NCBI GenBank assembly: GCA_035536185.1
Contig: DATLOM010000071.1
Span: 1 to 18,995 of the forward strand
From: GCA-2861595 sp035536185
Lineage (GTDB): Bacteria; Actinomycetota; Acidimicrobiia; Acidimicrobiales; GCA-2861595
Length of the DNA stretch: 18,995 bases
Direction of reading: 5' to 3'
Numbering within the stretch: the stretch's first letter is position 1; each line of letters opens with the position of its first letter. Positions 7,232-14,332 of the stretch are shown one piece after another. The position numbers and the translations under genes are program-made. The notes beneath the pieces are model-generated. The model saw only the letters and a program-made list of their open reading frames with translations, was not told where the DNA came from and did not search any database.

Positions 7232-7714
7232 GTGACATCCTCATCCTTTCAGCGCCTGTTGATGGCCAGCGCCACCGCACTGCTCCTGGCCGGAGTGGCC
7301 GGTGCGGCCGTGCACGAGAAAGACACCGACGATTCGGGGACGACAGCGAAGAGCAAGCCAGTCCCGTCCGGCTCCGCCGGCTCCGGGTCCGCGCCCTCCA
7401 GTTCGGCTCTCGGCGTGACCAGCGCCCCCACCACCACGCCCGCGCCCGTTGGGGAGCCCGGTGGTCCCACAGGAGAGACACCGGCGGGCCTGACCGGAAC
7501 CGGCTCGGCCCCCGGCGCCGGCACCACGGGCAGCGGCCTGGCCGCCAGCGGTAACGGCGAGGTCGCCTCCGGGACCGCCCCCCTCGCGGCAACCGGGTCC
7601 GATGCCATGACCGTGGCCGGGGCCGTCCTTCTCGGCCTCGCCGGCGCCGCCCGTTTCCTGCTCCGCACAGCACGACGCGATGTCCAGGTTGCTGACTCCC
7701 GAACACGGGGCTAG
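7232..7714 (+). CDS. Secreted low-complexity surface protein with LAATG sortase signal
   Basis: A 160-residue predicted cell-wall-anchored protein. The N-terminus has a hydrophobic signal segment (LLMASATALLLAGVAGAAV, ~9-27). A Ser/Thr/Pro/Gly-rich disordered spacer (~30-115) with no cysteines follows. The C-terminus is a textbook sorting signal: LAATG at 118-122, a hydrophobic stretch at ~126-143 and a basic tail RTARRD. LAxTG is the motif of actinobacterial class E sortases (established knowledge), which cut after Thr and link the protein to peptidoglycan; no sortase gene lies in this window. The spacer composition suggests a stalk or glycosylated wall protein, and two membrane glycosyltransferases follow, which is suggestive only. 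The GTG at 7232 has a ribosome site; ATG 7262 is an alternative that would still leave a signal segment. It could be a short LPxTG-like structural protein; no enzymatic domain is visible. Confidence 0.75.
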   Translation: MTSSSFQRLLMASATALLLAGVAGAAVHEKDTDDSGTTAKSKPVPSGSAGSGSAPSSSALGVTSAPTTTPAPVGEPGGPTGETPAGLTGTGSAPGAGTTGSGLAASGNGEVASGTAPLAATGSDAMTVAGAVLLGLAGAARFLLRTARRDVQVADSRTRG

Positions 7715-7723
7715 ACAGGCGAC

Positions 7724-7758
7724 GCCCGTTGTCGTGTTTGGCGGCAGGGAGAACGGGC
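7724..7758 (+). terminator. Possible terminator-like hairpin after the surface-protein gene
   Basis: GCCCGTT (7724-7730) pairs perfectly with AACGGGC (7752-7758) across a 21-base loop, starting 10 bases after the stop codon. There is no T-tract and the loop is large, so intrinsic termination is doubtful. It may instead be a leader fold for the downstream glycosyltransferase gene. No known riboswitch consensus is recognised. Confidence 0.3.
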
Positions 7759-7847
7759 AGGAAGCTTGAATCTGCCGTAGTTGAGACCCACCAGCTCCGG
7801 CCGAGCCGCCGGGCGCGCTCGGGACGCTGACAGCCAAGAGGACCCGA

Positions 7848-9446
7848 ATGCGAGCGGTCGCCGACAGGGTAGAGCCGAGGGAGACAACGCCATCTGCGAC
7901 GATGGTCGAGATCGGCGCGCCGGGGGACACTCGCCGGCTACTGGCAATCGCGTCGCTGGCCGGTGTGGTCGTCTGCGCCGCCAGTCTGGCCCTGTCCACG
8001 CGCACGGGGATGTGGCTCGACGAGGCGCAGACGGTGGCCATCGCCAGGATGCCGGTCGGTGAGCTGCTGGATGGGCTGCGGACCGACGGCGCTCCTCCCC
8101 TCTATTACCTGCTGCTCCACGGATGGATGGCGGTGGTCGGGACCAGTGAGATCGCCGTCCGTGCGCTTTCGGCGGTGTTCGCAGCCGGCACCGTGGCGCT
8201 GGCGCCGCTGGCCGGCTACCGGCTGGGTGGCCGGCGGGTGGCGATCACGGCCACGGCACTGTTCGCCACGATCCCGTTCATGCACCGGTACGCCACCGAG
8301 GCGCGCATGTACACCCTCGTCTCGCTGCTTGTCCTGGCCGGGTTCCTCGCCCTCCAGGCGGCTCTCGAGAAGAACACGCCACGGAACCTCGCAGTGCTCG
8401 CCGGCGTCACCGGTCTCTTGTTGCTCACCCACTACTGGTCGGTCTTCCTAATCGCCACGGTGGTGGCGTTGCTGGTCGCGCGGGCGGTGGGGAACGGCGG
8501 GAGCAATGGATCCAACGAGGCCATCGGGGCTCGGAGGGCACTGACCGCCATGGCGGCCGGCTTGCTGCTCTTCCTGCCGTGGGCCCCGTCTTTTTTGTAC
8601 CAGGTGCGCCACACGGGCGCCCCCTGGGGCGAGCCGGCCGGCCCCTGGATCTTCGAGGTTTCGCTGCAGGGCCTCGTCGGCGGGAGGGCGCGTCTGGGTG
8701 TACTCGGGTTCCTCATGGCCGGCCTCCTGGTGCTCGGCATCTTCGGCCGAGCCCTGCCCCGCGGGCGCATCGAGCTCGACCTTTCCGGACGCCCTCGTTC
8801 GGTCCCCCTGGCCCTCACGATCGCCGGCACGCTCTGCCTTGCCGTGTTGGTGTCGCAGCTCACCGAGACCGCCTTCGCGCCGCGCTACGCGGCGGTGGTC
8901 GTGGTGCCCTTCCTCCTCCTGGCCGCCCTCGGGCTGTGCGTCGTCGAGCACCGGACGGCGTTCCCGCTCCTGGCCGCCGCCGTGATGGGCCTCGGCCTGG
9001 TGCGCTCAGCCGACGAGGCGATGGCGCCCCGTACACAGGCCCGCCAGCTGGCCGCTGCCGTCGAGCGGAAGGCGCAGCCCGGCGACCTGTTGGCCTTCTG
9101 CCCCGACCAGCTGCGGCCGGCGGTGAAGCGCCTGGTGCCGACCTACATCGCCACCCTCGCCTACCCCCCCGGCAGCCCCGCATCCCGAGTGAACTGGGTG
9201 GACTACGACGACCGCATAAAGGCCACGCCCGGCCGCGCCTTCGCCGAGTCCGTCGACCGCCGTGCCGGAGAGGGCGCCGTATGGCTGGTGATGGCGCCCG
9301 GCTACCACAGCCTGGGCAAGTCGTGCGAGCGCGTCCTCCACCGCATCCGTCAGCTTCGCCCCGGCGGCAGGCGCGTCCAGGCCCAGAACTACTCCCACTT
9401 CGAGCACGCCTCCCTGTGGCGGCTTCCCCCCACCCCCGGCACTTGA
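7848..9446 (+). CDS. GT39-like (GT-C fold) membrane glycosyltransferase
   Basis: A polytopic membrane protein of 532 residues with about 10-12 hydrophobic segments across residues 30-390 and a soluble C-terminal ~140 residues. GT-C hallmarks are visible. The first extracytoplasmic loop holds MWLDEAQT (Asp58-Glu59), equivalent to the catalytic DE of protein mannosyl- and arabinosyl-transferases. APPLYYLLLHGWM (~81-93) and RYATEARMYTL (~145-155) match conserved GT39/ArnT-type loops. Such enzymes move a sugar from a polyprenyl-phosphate donor onto protein, lipid or wall glycan on the outer face of the membrane. The ATG at 7848 has AGAGGA five bases upstream; ATG 7902 is a weaker alternative. Exact donor and acceptor are unknown. 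The neighbouring PIG-V-like enzyme suggests a shared surface-glycan function. Confidence 0.85.
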   Translation: MRAVADRVEPRETTPSATMVEIGAPGDTRRLLAIASLAGVVVCAASLALSTRTGMWLDEAQTVAIARMPVGELLDGLRTDGAPPLYYLLLHGWMAVVGTSEIAVRALSAVFAAGTVALAPLAGYRLGGRRVAITATALFATIPFMHRYATEARMYTLVSLLVLAGFLALQAALEKNTPRNLAVLAGVTGLLLLTHYWSVFLIATVVALLVARAVGNGGSNGSNEAIGARRALTAMAAGLLLFLPWAPSFLYQVRHTGAPWGEPAGPWIFEVSLQGLVGGRARLGVLGFLMAGLLVLGIFGRALPRGRIELDLSGRPRSVPLALTIAGTLCLAVLVSQLTETAFAPRYAAVVVVPFLLLAALGLCVVEHRTAFPLLAAAVMGLGLVRSADEAMAPRTQARQLAAAVERKAQPGDLLAFCPDQLRPAVKRLVPTYIATLAYPPGSPASRVNWVDYDDRIKATPGRAFAESVDRRAGEGAVWLVMAPGYHSLGKSCERVLHRIRQLRPGGRRVQAQNYSHFEHASLWRLPPTPGT

Positions 9447-9455
9447 GAAGGAACG

Positions 9456-9587
9456 TTGCCAGATAACGTCGTCATCGTCGGCGCTGGCCGGGCCGCGCTC
9501 ACCGCTGCCCATGCGCTGGCCCGCCGGGGCCATACCTCCACGCCTCTCGAGGTCACCGCCGCGGGCAGGGACGATCCTGCCGCCTGA
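9456..9587 (+). pseudogene. N-terminal stub of an FAD/NAD(P)-dependent oxidoreductase
   Basis: A 43-codon frame starting at TTG (9456), preceded by a good ribosome site (GAAGGAA), reads LPDNVVIVGAGRAALTAA then HALARRGH. This is a dinucleotide-binding beta-alpha-beta start (GxGxxA/G, the usual third Gly being Ala) as in FAD oxidoreductases. The frame stops at 9585-9587 after a short unrelated tail, and no continuation of the enzyme is found in the other frames before the PIG-V-like gene. I read this as what remains after a deletion, or possibly as a short translated leader coupled to the PIG-V-like gene, whose GTG lies 13 bases beyond the stop. Not previously annotated to my knowledge. Confidence 0.6.
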
Positions 9588-9600
9588 CGGCACGGCATCG

Positions 9601-10797
9601 GTGTCGGTGCCGGCGCTGCCCCGTCAGGGCCGACCTCTCACCGCAGCTCCCGACGCGGCGACCCCTTCGGCAACCGGGCGCGCCGCGCTAGACCAGGTCC
9701 GACTGCACTTGCGAGCCGCTCTCCCATCGTGGGTGGCGGCCCGGGCCGTCGTGGCACTCACCTTCCTGGCCGCTCACGCGCTCGTGAACGCCGGGATGGC
9801 GTCGTCCGACGTGGCCGTACACCACCTGCACCAGGGTCTGCTCGGCTGGGACGCAGAGCGCTACACCGGCATCGCCGAGCGCGGCTACGCCGGCCTTCCG
9901 CTCGTCGAGCTGCGTTTCTTCCCGCTGCTGCCCATGCTCGCACGAGCCCTCGGCGCCATCGTGGGCAGCACCGGGCTGGCCTTGATCCTGATCGCCAACG
10001 TTGCCGCCCTCGGCTTCGGTGCCCTGGTGCACGCCTTGTGCCTTCACGAACGAGGTGACGAGCGGCTGGCTCGGCGGGCCACCTGGTTCGCGGCCTTCAC
10101 CCCCGCCGCCTTCGTCCTGGTGTGGGGGTACTCGGAGGCGGTGTGGGGATGCCTGGCCGTTGGTACCGTGCTGGCCCTCCGCCGGCGGTGGTGGTGGGCG
10201 GCGGCGGCTCTGGCCCTGCTGGGTGGGCTGGCCCGCCCCGTCGGTGCGCTGCTGGTGCTGCCGGCGCTGGTGGAGGCGGGACGCGGCCTGGCCGCGGCCC
10301 GGGGGCGTGAGCTGGCCGCCCGGGTGGCCGCCGTCGCCGCGCCGCTGGCCGGAACAGGCGCCTTCCTCGCGTGGGTGGGCGCGAAGTTCGGGGACCCCCT
10401 GCTCCCGTTTCGCATCCAGCAGGACCCGAAGTTCCGCGGCGAGCTGGCCGACCCCGTCTCTTCCTTGTTGGCCATCGTCGGCACGACGTTCCGCGACGGC
10501 CTGGGCGTCGGTTCGGCCCGCCTGGTGTGGGCCGGGCTGCTGGTGGGTCTCGTAGTGGGTGCCTGCCGGGCCTGGCCCGCCTCCTACGGGGCGCTGGCGA
10601 CAGCGGCTCTCCTGGTCGCCCTGTCCACGGACCACCTGGGATCGTTCGAGCGCTACGGGTTCGCCGCCTTCCCCGTGGTCCTGCACCTGGCCGCCATTGC
10701 CCGCACAACCACGGCCCAGCGGGTCGTAGTGGGCTTGGGTGCCGGAGCCATGGCCGTCTACGGCACCCTCGCCCTTCTCGGCCGCTACGTCCCCTGA
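9601..10797 (+). CDS. PIG-V-like mannosyltransferase family membrane protein
   Basis: An integral membrane protein (398 residues from this start) with about 10 hydrophobic segments. Family signatures are visible: WDAERYTGIAERGYAG (~83-98), where the Asp of WDxxxY is the proposed GT-C catalytic residue, FFPLLPMLA (~106-114), and FVLVWGYSEAVWG, matching the YSE motif of PIG-V/GPI-mannosyltransferase-2-like proteins. In actinobacteria these homologues probably transfer mannose or a related sugar from polyprenyl phosphate (inference). The frame is open back to an ATG at 9511, but the extra 30 residues are low-complexity and share DNA with the oxidoreductase stub, so the GTG at 9601 is preferred; its ribosome site is weak and GTG 9730 is also possible. 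The gene ends 10 nt before menC. Confidence 0.83.
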   Translation: MSVPALPRQGRPLTAAPDAATPSATGRAALDQVRLHLRAALPSWVAARAVVALTFLAAHALVNAGMASSDVAVHHLHQGLLGWDAERYTGIAERGYAGLPLVELRFFPLLPMLARALGAIVGSTGLALILIANVAALGFGALVHALCLHERGDERLARRATWFAAFTPAAFVLVWGYSEAVWGCLAVGTVLALRRRWWWAAAALALLGGLARPVGALLVLPALVEAGRGLAAARGRELAARVAAVAAPLAGTGAFLAWVGAKFGDPLLPFRIQQDPKFRGELADPVSSLLAIVGTTFRDGLGVGSARLVWAGLLVGLVVGACRAWPASYGALATAALLVALSTDHLGSFERYGFAAFPVVLHLAAIARTTTAQRVVVGLGAGAMAVYGTLALLGRYVP

Positions 10798-10807
10798 TCT
10801 GGCGCCC

Positions 10808-11923
10808 ATGGCCAACGTCGTCACCGGGATCGAGCTGCGCCGGGTCTCGCTCCCATTGGTGACGCCCTTCCGCACCGCCCACGGCGAGGACCGTGAACGG
10901 GACGTCCTGCTGGTACGGGTGGCTACGGACGACAGCCAGGGCTGGGGCGAGTGCGCGGCGCCGGCGCGTCCGGACTACACCTCCGAATACGTCGACGGGG
11001 CGCAGGACGTGCTCCGCCGCCACCTCATCCCCCGCTTGCTGGCCGAGGCCACGGCGCGGGCCGAGGACATGGCTGGCGTGCTGGGGAGCGTGCAGGGACA
11101 TCCCATGGCCAAAGCCGCCCTGGAGATGGCGCTGCTCGACGCCCAGCTCCGTGGCGGCGACCAGTCGCTGGCGAGCTATCTAGGCGCCACCCGGACCACC
11201 GTCGAGGCCGGGGTAGCCGTCGGCATCTTGGGTTCGATTCCCGAGCTGATCGAGGCGGTAGACGGTTACGTGAGCCAGGGGTACCGGCGGGTGAAGCTGA
11301 AGATCGGCCCGGGCTGGGACGTCGAGCCCGTGCGTGAGGTCCGCCGGCACTTCGGAGCCGGGCTCATGTTGCTGGTCGACGCCAACCGCTCGTACCTGCC
11401 CGGCGACGCCGAGCACCTCGCCACCCTGGACGAGTTCGACCTCGCTCTCATCGAGCAGCCTCTCGCCGCTGACGCCCTCTTGGCCCATGCCGAGCTGGCC
11501 CGGCGCCTCCGGACACCGATATGCCTCGACGAGTCGATCACCTCGGCCGCGGTGGCCGCCGATGCCATCGAGCTGGGGGCCACGGAGGTGGTCAACGTGA
11601 AGGCACCTCGGGTGGGAGGGTTGCTGGAGGCGCGGCGCGTCCACGATGTTTGCCACACCGCCCGCGTTCCCGTGTGGTGCGGCGGGATGTTGGATACCGG
11701 CATCGGGCGGGCTGCCAATGTGGCGCTGGCCGCTCTACCGAACTTCACGATCCCGGGAGACCTGTCGGCGTCGGACCGCTACTTCGCCACCGACCTGACC
11801 GAGCCGTTCGAGCTGATGGACGGGCGCCTCGACGTACCCACCGGGCCCGGCCTCGGCGTGACGGTGCAGCTCGACGTGCTGGAGCGCCACACGACATTCG
11901 TAGAGCGCTTCGCACCCGGGTAA
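10808..11923 (+). CDS. menC: o-Succinylbenzoate synthase, enolase superfamily (MenC type 2 / N-acylamino acid racemase group)
   Basis: Enolase-superfamily enzyme of 371 residues that dehydrates SHCHC to o-succinylbenzoate in menaquinone synthesis. Members of the same group can also racemise N-succinylamino acids. The full catalytic set is visible: the KxK pair Lys163/Lys165 (RRVKLKIG), metal ligands Asp191 (LVDANRSY), Glu216 (LIEQPL) and Asp241 (CLDES), and the opposing base Lys265 (VNVKAPRVGG). The N-terminal capping domain covers about 1-125, including FRTAHG. The ATG at 10808 is 10 nt after the PIG-V-like stop. No other men gene lies in the window, so the OSBS role is the likely one rather than proven; dipeptide-epimerase-like activity is the main alternative. 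Confidence 0.88.
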   Translation: MANVVTGIELRRVSLPLVTPFRTAHGEDRERDVLLVRVATDDSQGWGECAAPARPDYTSEYVDGAQDVLRRHLIPRLLAEATARAEDMAGVLGSVQGHPMAKAALEMALLDAQLRGGDQSLASYLGATRTTVEAGVAVGILGSIPELIEAVDGYVSQGYRRVKLKIGPGWDVEPVREVRRHFGAGLMLLVDANRSYLPGDAEHLATLDEFDLALIEQPLAADALLAHAELARRLRTPICLDESITSAAVAADAIELGATEVVNVKAPRVGGLLEARRVHDVCHTARVPVWCGGMLDTGIGRAANVALAALPNFTIPGDLSASDRYFATDLTEPFELMDGRLDVPTGPGLGVTVQLDVLERHTTFVERFAPG

Positions 11924-11947
11924 CTGCTCCTCAGTCGCTCGACCCTC

Positions 11948-11968
11948 GGGGGATGATGGAGATCCCCC
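11948..11968 (+). terminator. Hairpin between menC and the SDR gene, possible GC-rich terminator
   Basis: GGGGGAT (11948-11954), loop GATGGAG, ATCCCCC (11962-11968): a perfect 7-bp stem 25 bases after the menC stop. There is no T-tract. Actinobacteria are often said to use GC-rich stems without a U-tail, so termination or attenuation before the SDR gene is plausible but unproven. Confidence 0.4.
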
Positions 11969-11987
11969 TCACGCCTACGCTCCGGCC

Positions 11988-12854
11988 GTGGGCGACCTGC
12001 GCTTCGACGGGAGGGTGGCCGTTGTCACCGGCGCCGGCGGCGGCCTCGGCCGGTCGTACGCGCGACTACTGGCGGACAGGGGCGCCCAGGTGGTCGTCAA
12101 TGACGTCGACGAGAAAGAGGCGAGGGCCACTGCCGACGAGATCCTGGCGGCAGCCGGTACGGCTCTGGTCGATCTCAACTCGGTCTCGGATCCCGACGGT
12201 GGCGAGCAGCTAGTCGCCCACGCGCTGGACGCGTTCGGGCGCGTCGACATCGTGATCAACAACGCAGGCTTCCTCCGGGACAGGGCATTCCACAACCTCA
12301 CGCCGGAGCTGATCGATCCGGTGCTCGATGTGCATCTCGGCGGGGCGTTCTGGGTCACCCGTCCCGCGTGGGTGCACATGAGGGAACAGGGCTACGGCCG
12401 GGTCGTGAACACCACGTCCAGCGCAGGGCTCCTCGGCAACTTCGGCCAGGCCAGCTACGGGGCGGCGAAGATGGGGCTGGTGGGGCTCACCCGGGCCTTG
12501 GCCGTGGAAGGCGCCGGAAAAGGCATCAAGGTCAACGCGGTGGCGCCGCTGGCCCGAACGGTCATGACCGAGGCGCTGTTCGGCTCACTGGGCGAACGCT
12601 TTCCCCCTGACCTGGTCGCCCCCGTGGTGGCGTGGCTGTGCCACGAGGACTGTGAAGCGAGCGGCGAGATCTACTCCGCCGGCGGCGGCCGTGTCGCCCG
12701 CTTCTTCATCGGCCTCACACCGGGCTGGTGCGACACCAACCTTACGATGGAATCGATCCGCGACAACTTCGGCGCCGTCGCGGCCGAGGAGGGCTATTCC
12801 GTGCCGGCGTCGCCGGCCGACGAGTTGGCCGAGATCATCGCCCGCTTGTCCTGA
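11988..12854 (+). CDS. Short-chain dehydrogenase, MFE-2 (3R)-hydroxyacyl-CoA dehydrogenase-like
   Basis: An NAD(P)-dependent oxidoreductase of the classical SDR family, 288 residues. The cofactor motif TGAGGGLG is at 14-21 and NNAG at 91-94. The catalytic Ser (TSSAG, ~144-145), Tyr157 and Lys161 (YGAAK) are all present. The N-terminal GRVAVVTGAGGGLGRSYARL and a C-terminal extension beyond the core (SGEIYSAGGGRVARFFIG) resemble the dehydrogenase part of peroxisomal multifunctional enzyme 2 and its actinobacterial homologues, which act on 3-hydroxyacyl-CoA or steroid side-chain intermediates. The GTG at 11988 is the only convenient start; its ribosome site is weak. The last 61 bases overlap the oppositely oriented DoxX-like gene. 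The exact substrate is unknown. Confidence 0.87.
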   Translation: MGDLRFDGRVAVVTGAGGGLGRSYARLLADRGAQVVVNDVDEKEARATADEILAAAGTALVDLNSVSDPDGGEQLVAHALDAFGRVDIVINNAGFLRDRAFHNLTPELIDPVLDVHLGGAFWVTRPAWVHMREQGYGRVVNTTSSAGLLGNFGQASYGAAKMGLVGLTRALAVEGAGKGIKVNAVAPLARTVMTEALFGSLGERFPPDLVAPVVAWLCHEDCEASGEIYSAGGGRVARFFIGLTPGWCDTNLTMESIRDNFGAVAAEEGYSVPASPADELAEIIARLS

Positions 12855-13195
12855 ACGGCAGGCTGACGACTCTCCCGCCACGCCCAGCAGGCCAGCGGGA
12901 CCTGGAGCGGCAACCTCGCCCACCAGATCCCGCCTGACTCGAGAGCCATCTTCACGTTGGCCGGGAAGACCACGACCAGCACCCCGGCGGTGACGGCGCC
13001 ACCGATCCGCCGGCTCCGGGGTGAGGCGAGCAGCAGTCCGGCCGCGATCTCGGCCACCCCGCTGGCCGCGACCCAAGGTCCCGGTGCCCCGAGGAGGCCG
13101 GGGACGATGCGCTGGTAATGGCCGGGCGCCACGAAATGGGCGGTGCCGCCGGCGACCATGAGCCCGGCCAGCCACAGCGGCGAAGGCAACCTCAT
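12794..13195 (-). CDS. DoxX-like small membrane protein
   Basis: A 133-residue protein with four predicted membrane helices (~5-20, 40-57, 64-82, 92-108) and a hydrophilic C-terminal tail. The arrangement and the segment VVFPANVKMALE, matching the PAN..MAL signature, fit the DoxX/DoxX-like family, whose members are often linked to redox or quinone-related membrane functions. The ATG at 13195 is 13 nt after the stop of the PiT gene, so it is probably the last gene of that operon. The tail overlaps the convergent SDR gene by 61 bases. The biochemical role is unknown. Confidence 0.78.
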   Translation of the reverse strand: MRLPSPLWLAGLMVAGGTAHFVAPGHYQRIVPGLLGAPGPWVAASGVAEIAAGLLLASPRSRRIGGAVTAGVLVVVFPANVKMALESGGIWWARLPLQVPLACWAWRESRQPAVQDKRAMISANSSAGDAGTE

Positions 13196-13208
13196 TGAAA
13201 GGAGAGGA

Positions 13209-14327
13209 CTAACGGGCGATCAGGAGCACAGCCGCGGCGACGGCCGCCGCGGCCAGCGGAGTGACGGTCCAGGCCAAGGCGAACTCGCGAAGGGTTCTGC
13301 TGTTGAGGCGGGAGAGCCGCGTGCCGGCGGCGCCGCTGATGGCTCCCGTCGACACGTGGGTGGTGGACAAGGGCAGGCCCCGGTTGGCGGCCAGCCCCAC
13401 GAGGATGGCGGTCGTGAGATTGGCCTTGAAGCCCTCGACGTGGTCGAGCTTCACCACGTCCTCGCCCAGCCGGCGGGCGATACGGATGCCGGCGGCGAGG
13501 GAGCCGGCGGCCATGGCCCCGGCCACCAGCAACAGCACCTCACTGGTGTTCATCCCGGCGGGCACGAGGGCGAAGGCGGCGACGGCCACGATCTTGGGCG
13601 TGTCGTTGAGCCCCCGGGCGAAGCTGGCGGCGCCGCTGGAGGCCCAGTGCAGACCGTTCACGTTGAGCCCGACCCGCCGGGTACCGGCGGCGTGGACCTT
13701 GCAATCGTCCACTGTTCCCGTCTCCAGCCGGAAGCCGGGAAGCGAAGCACCTGGAGCGGGAGTGGGCGCGAAGGCGGCGATACCCGCGGCTCCTGCTCCG
13801 CCCGCGCCGGAGAAGCCGAGCTCACGGGTCGGCGTGATGTCGACACAGACGCACTCGGGGATCCGCCGGGGAAGAGAGGCGAGCAGCACGGAGACGGCGT
13901 ACGAGAGGCCGATGCCCAGCAGCAGAGGAAGCACGACCCTGGGCGTCACCGCGCCCCATGCCACAGCCCCGGGCGCCAGCACCAGCCCGGCACCTACCAG
14001 CGCGCCGACTATGGCGTGGGTGGTCGAGACGGGGAGGCGGGCGACGGTGGCCAAGGCCACCCACGCGGCGGCGCCACACAGGACAGCGAGGGCGAACGCC
14101 GGAGTGGGCACGGCGGTGACGATCCCCTTCGAGAACAGATTGGTGAGCTTGGCCGCGAAGTACAGCGACGCCAGCGATCCGGCGAAGGTCGCCACCGTTC
14201 CCCACAGGATGGCCGTGCGATAGCGGGTGACGCCGGCGCCGGCGAGGGTGGCCACTCCCTTGGGGACGTCGTTTCCTCCGTTGGCCGCAGCCAGACCCAG
14301 GGTCAGGAGGAGGATGGCCGCCGTCAA
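13209..14327 (-). CDS. PiT-family inorganic phosphate (arsenate-permeable) permease
   Basis: Low-affinity phosphate/metal-phosphate:proton symporter of the plasma membrane, 372 residues from a TTG at 14327. Both PiT signature repeats are present: NGGNDVPKGVATLAG near the N-terminus and RGLNDTPKIVAVAAF near residue ~240, each followed by a PVSTTHAIVGALVGAG / PLSTTHVSTGAISGA helix (the duplicated PiT fold). The central loop holds three cysteines (ECVCVD and DDCKVH), not seen in E. coli PitA. The TTG start has AAGGA 9 bases upstream and begins 5 nt after the methyltransferase stop. PiT systems import arsenate along with phosphate (established knowledge), relevant to the ArsM-like neighbour. Family assignment is secure; specificity is inferred. 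Confidence 0.92.
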   Translation of the reverse strand: MTAAILLLTLGLAAANGGNDVPKGVATLAGAGVTRYRTAILWGTVATFAGSLASLYFAAKLTNLFSKGIVTAVPTPAFALAVLCGAAAWVALATVARLPVSTTHAIVGALVGAGLVLAPGAVAWGAVTPRVVLPLLLGIGLSYAVSVLLASLPRRIPECVCVDITPTRELGFSGAGGAGAAGIAAFAPTPAPGASLPGFRLETGTVDDCKVHAAGTRRVGLNVNGLHWASSGAASFARGLNDTPKIVAVAAFALVPAGMNTSEVLLLVAGAMAAGSLAAGIRIARRLGEDVVKLDHVEGFKANLTTAILVGLAANRGLPLSTTHVSTGAISGAAGTRLSRLNSRTLREFALAWTVTPLAAAAVAAAVLLIAR

Positions 14328-14332
14328 GAGGG

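Noticed and set aside
7715..7847. Riboswitch ahead of the GT39-like gene
   Set aside because: One hairpin is visible, but no match to a riboswitch consensus I know (cyclic-di-GMP, ydaO, SAM, TPP, cobalamin).
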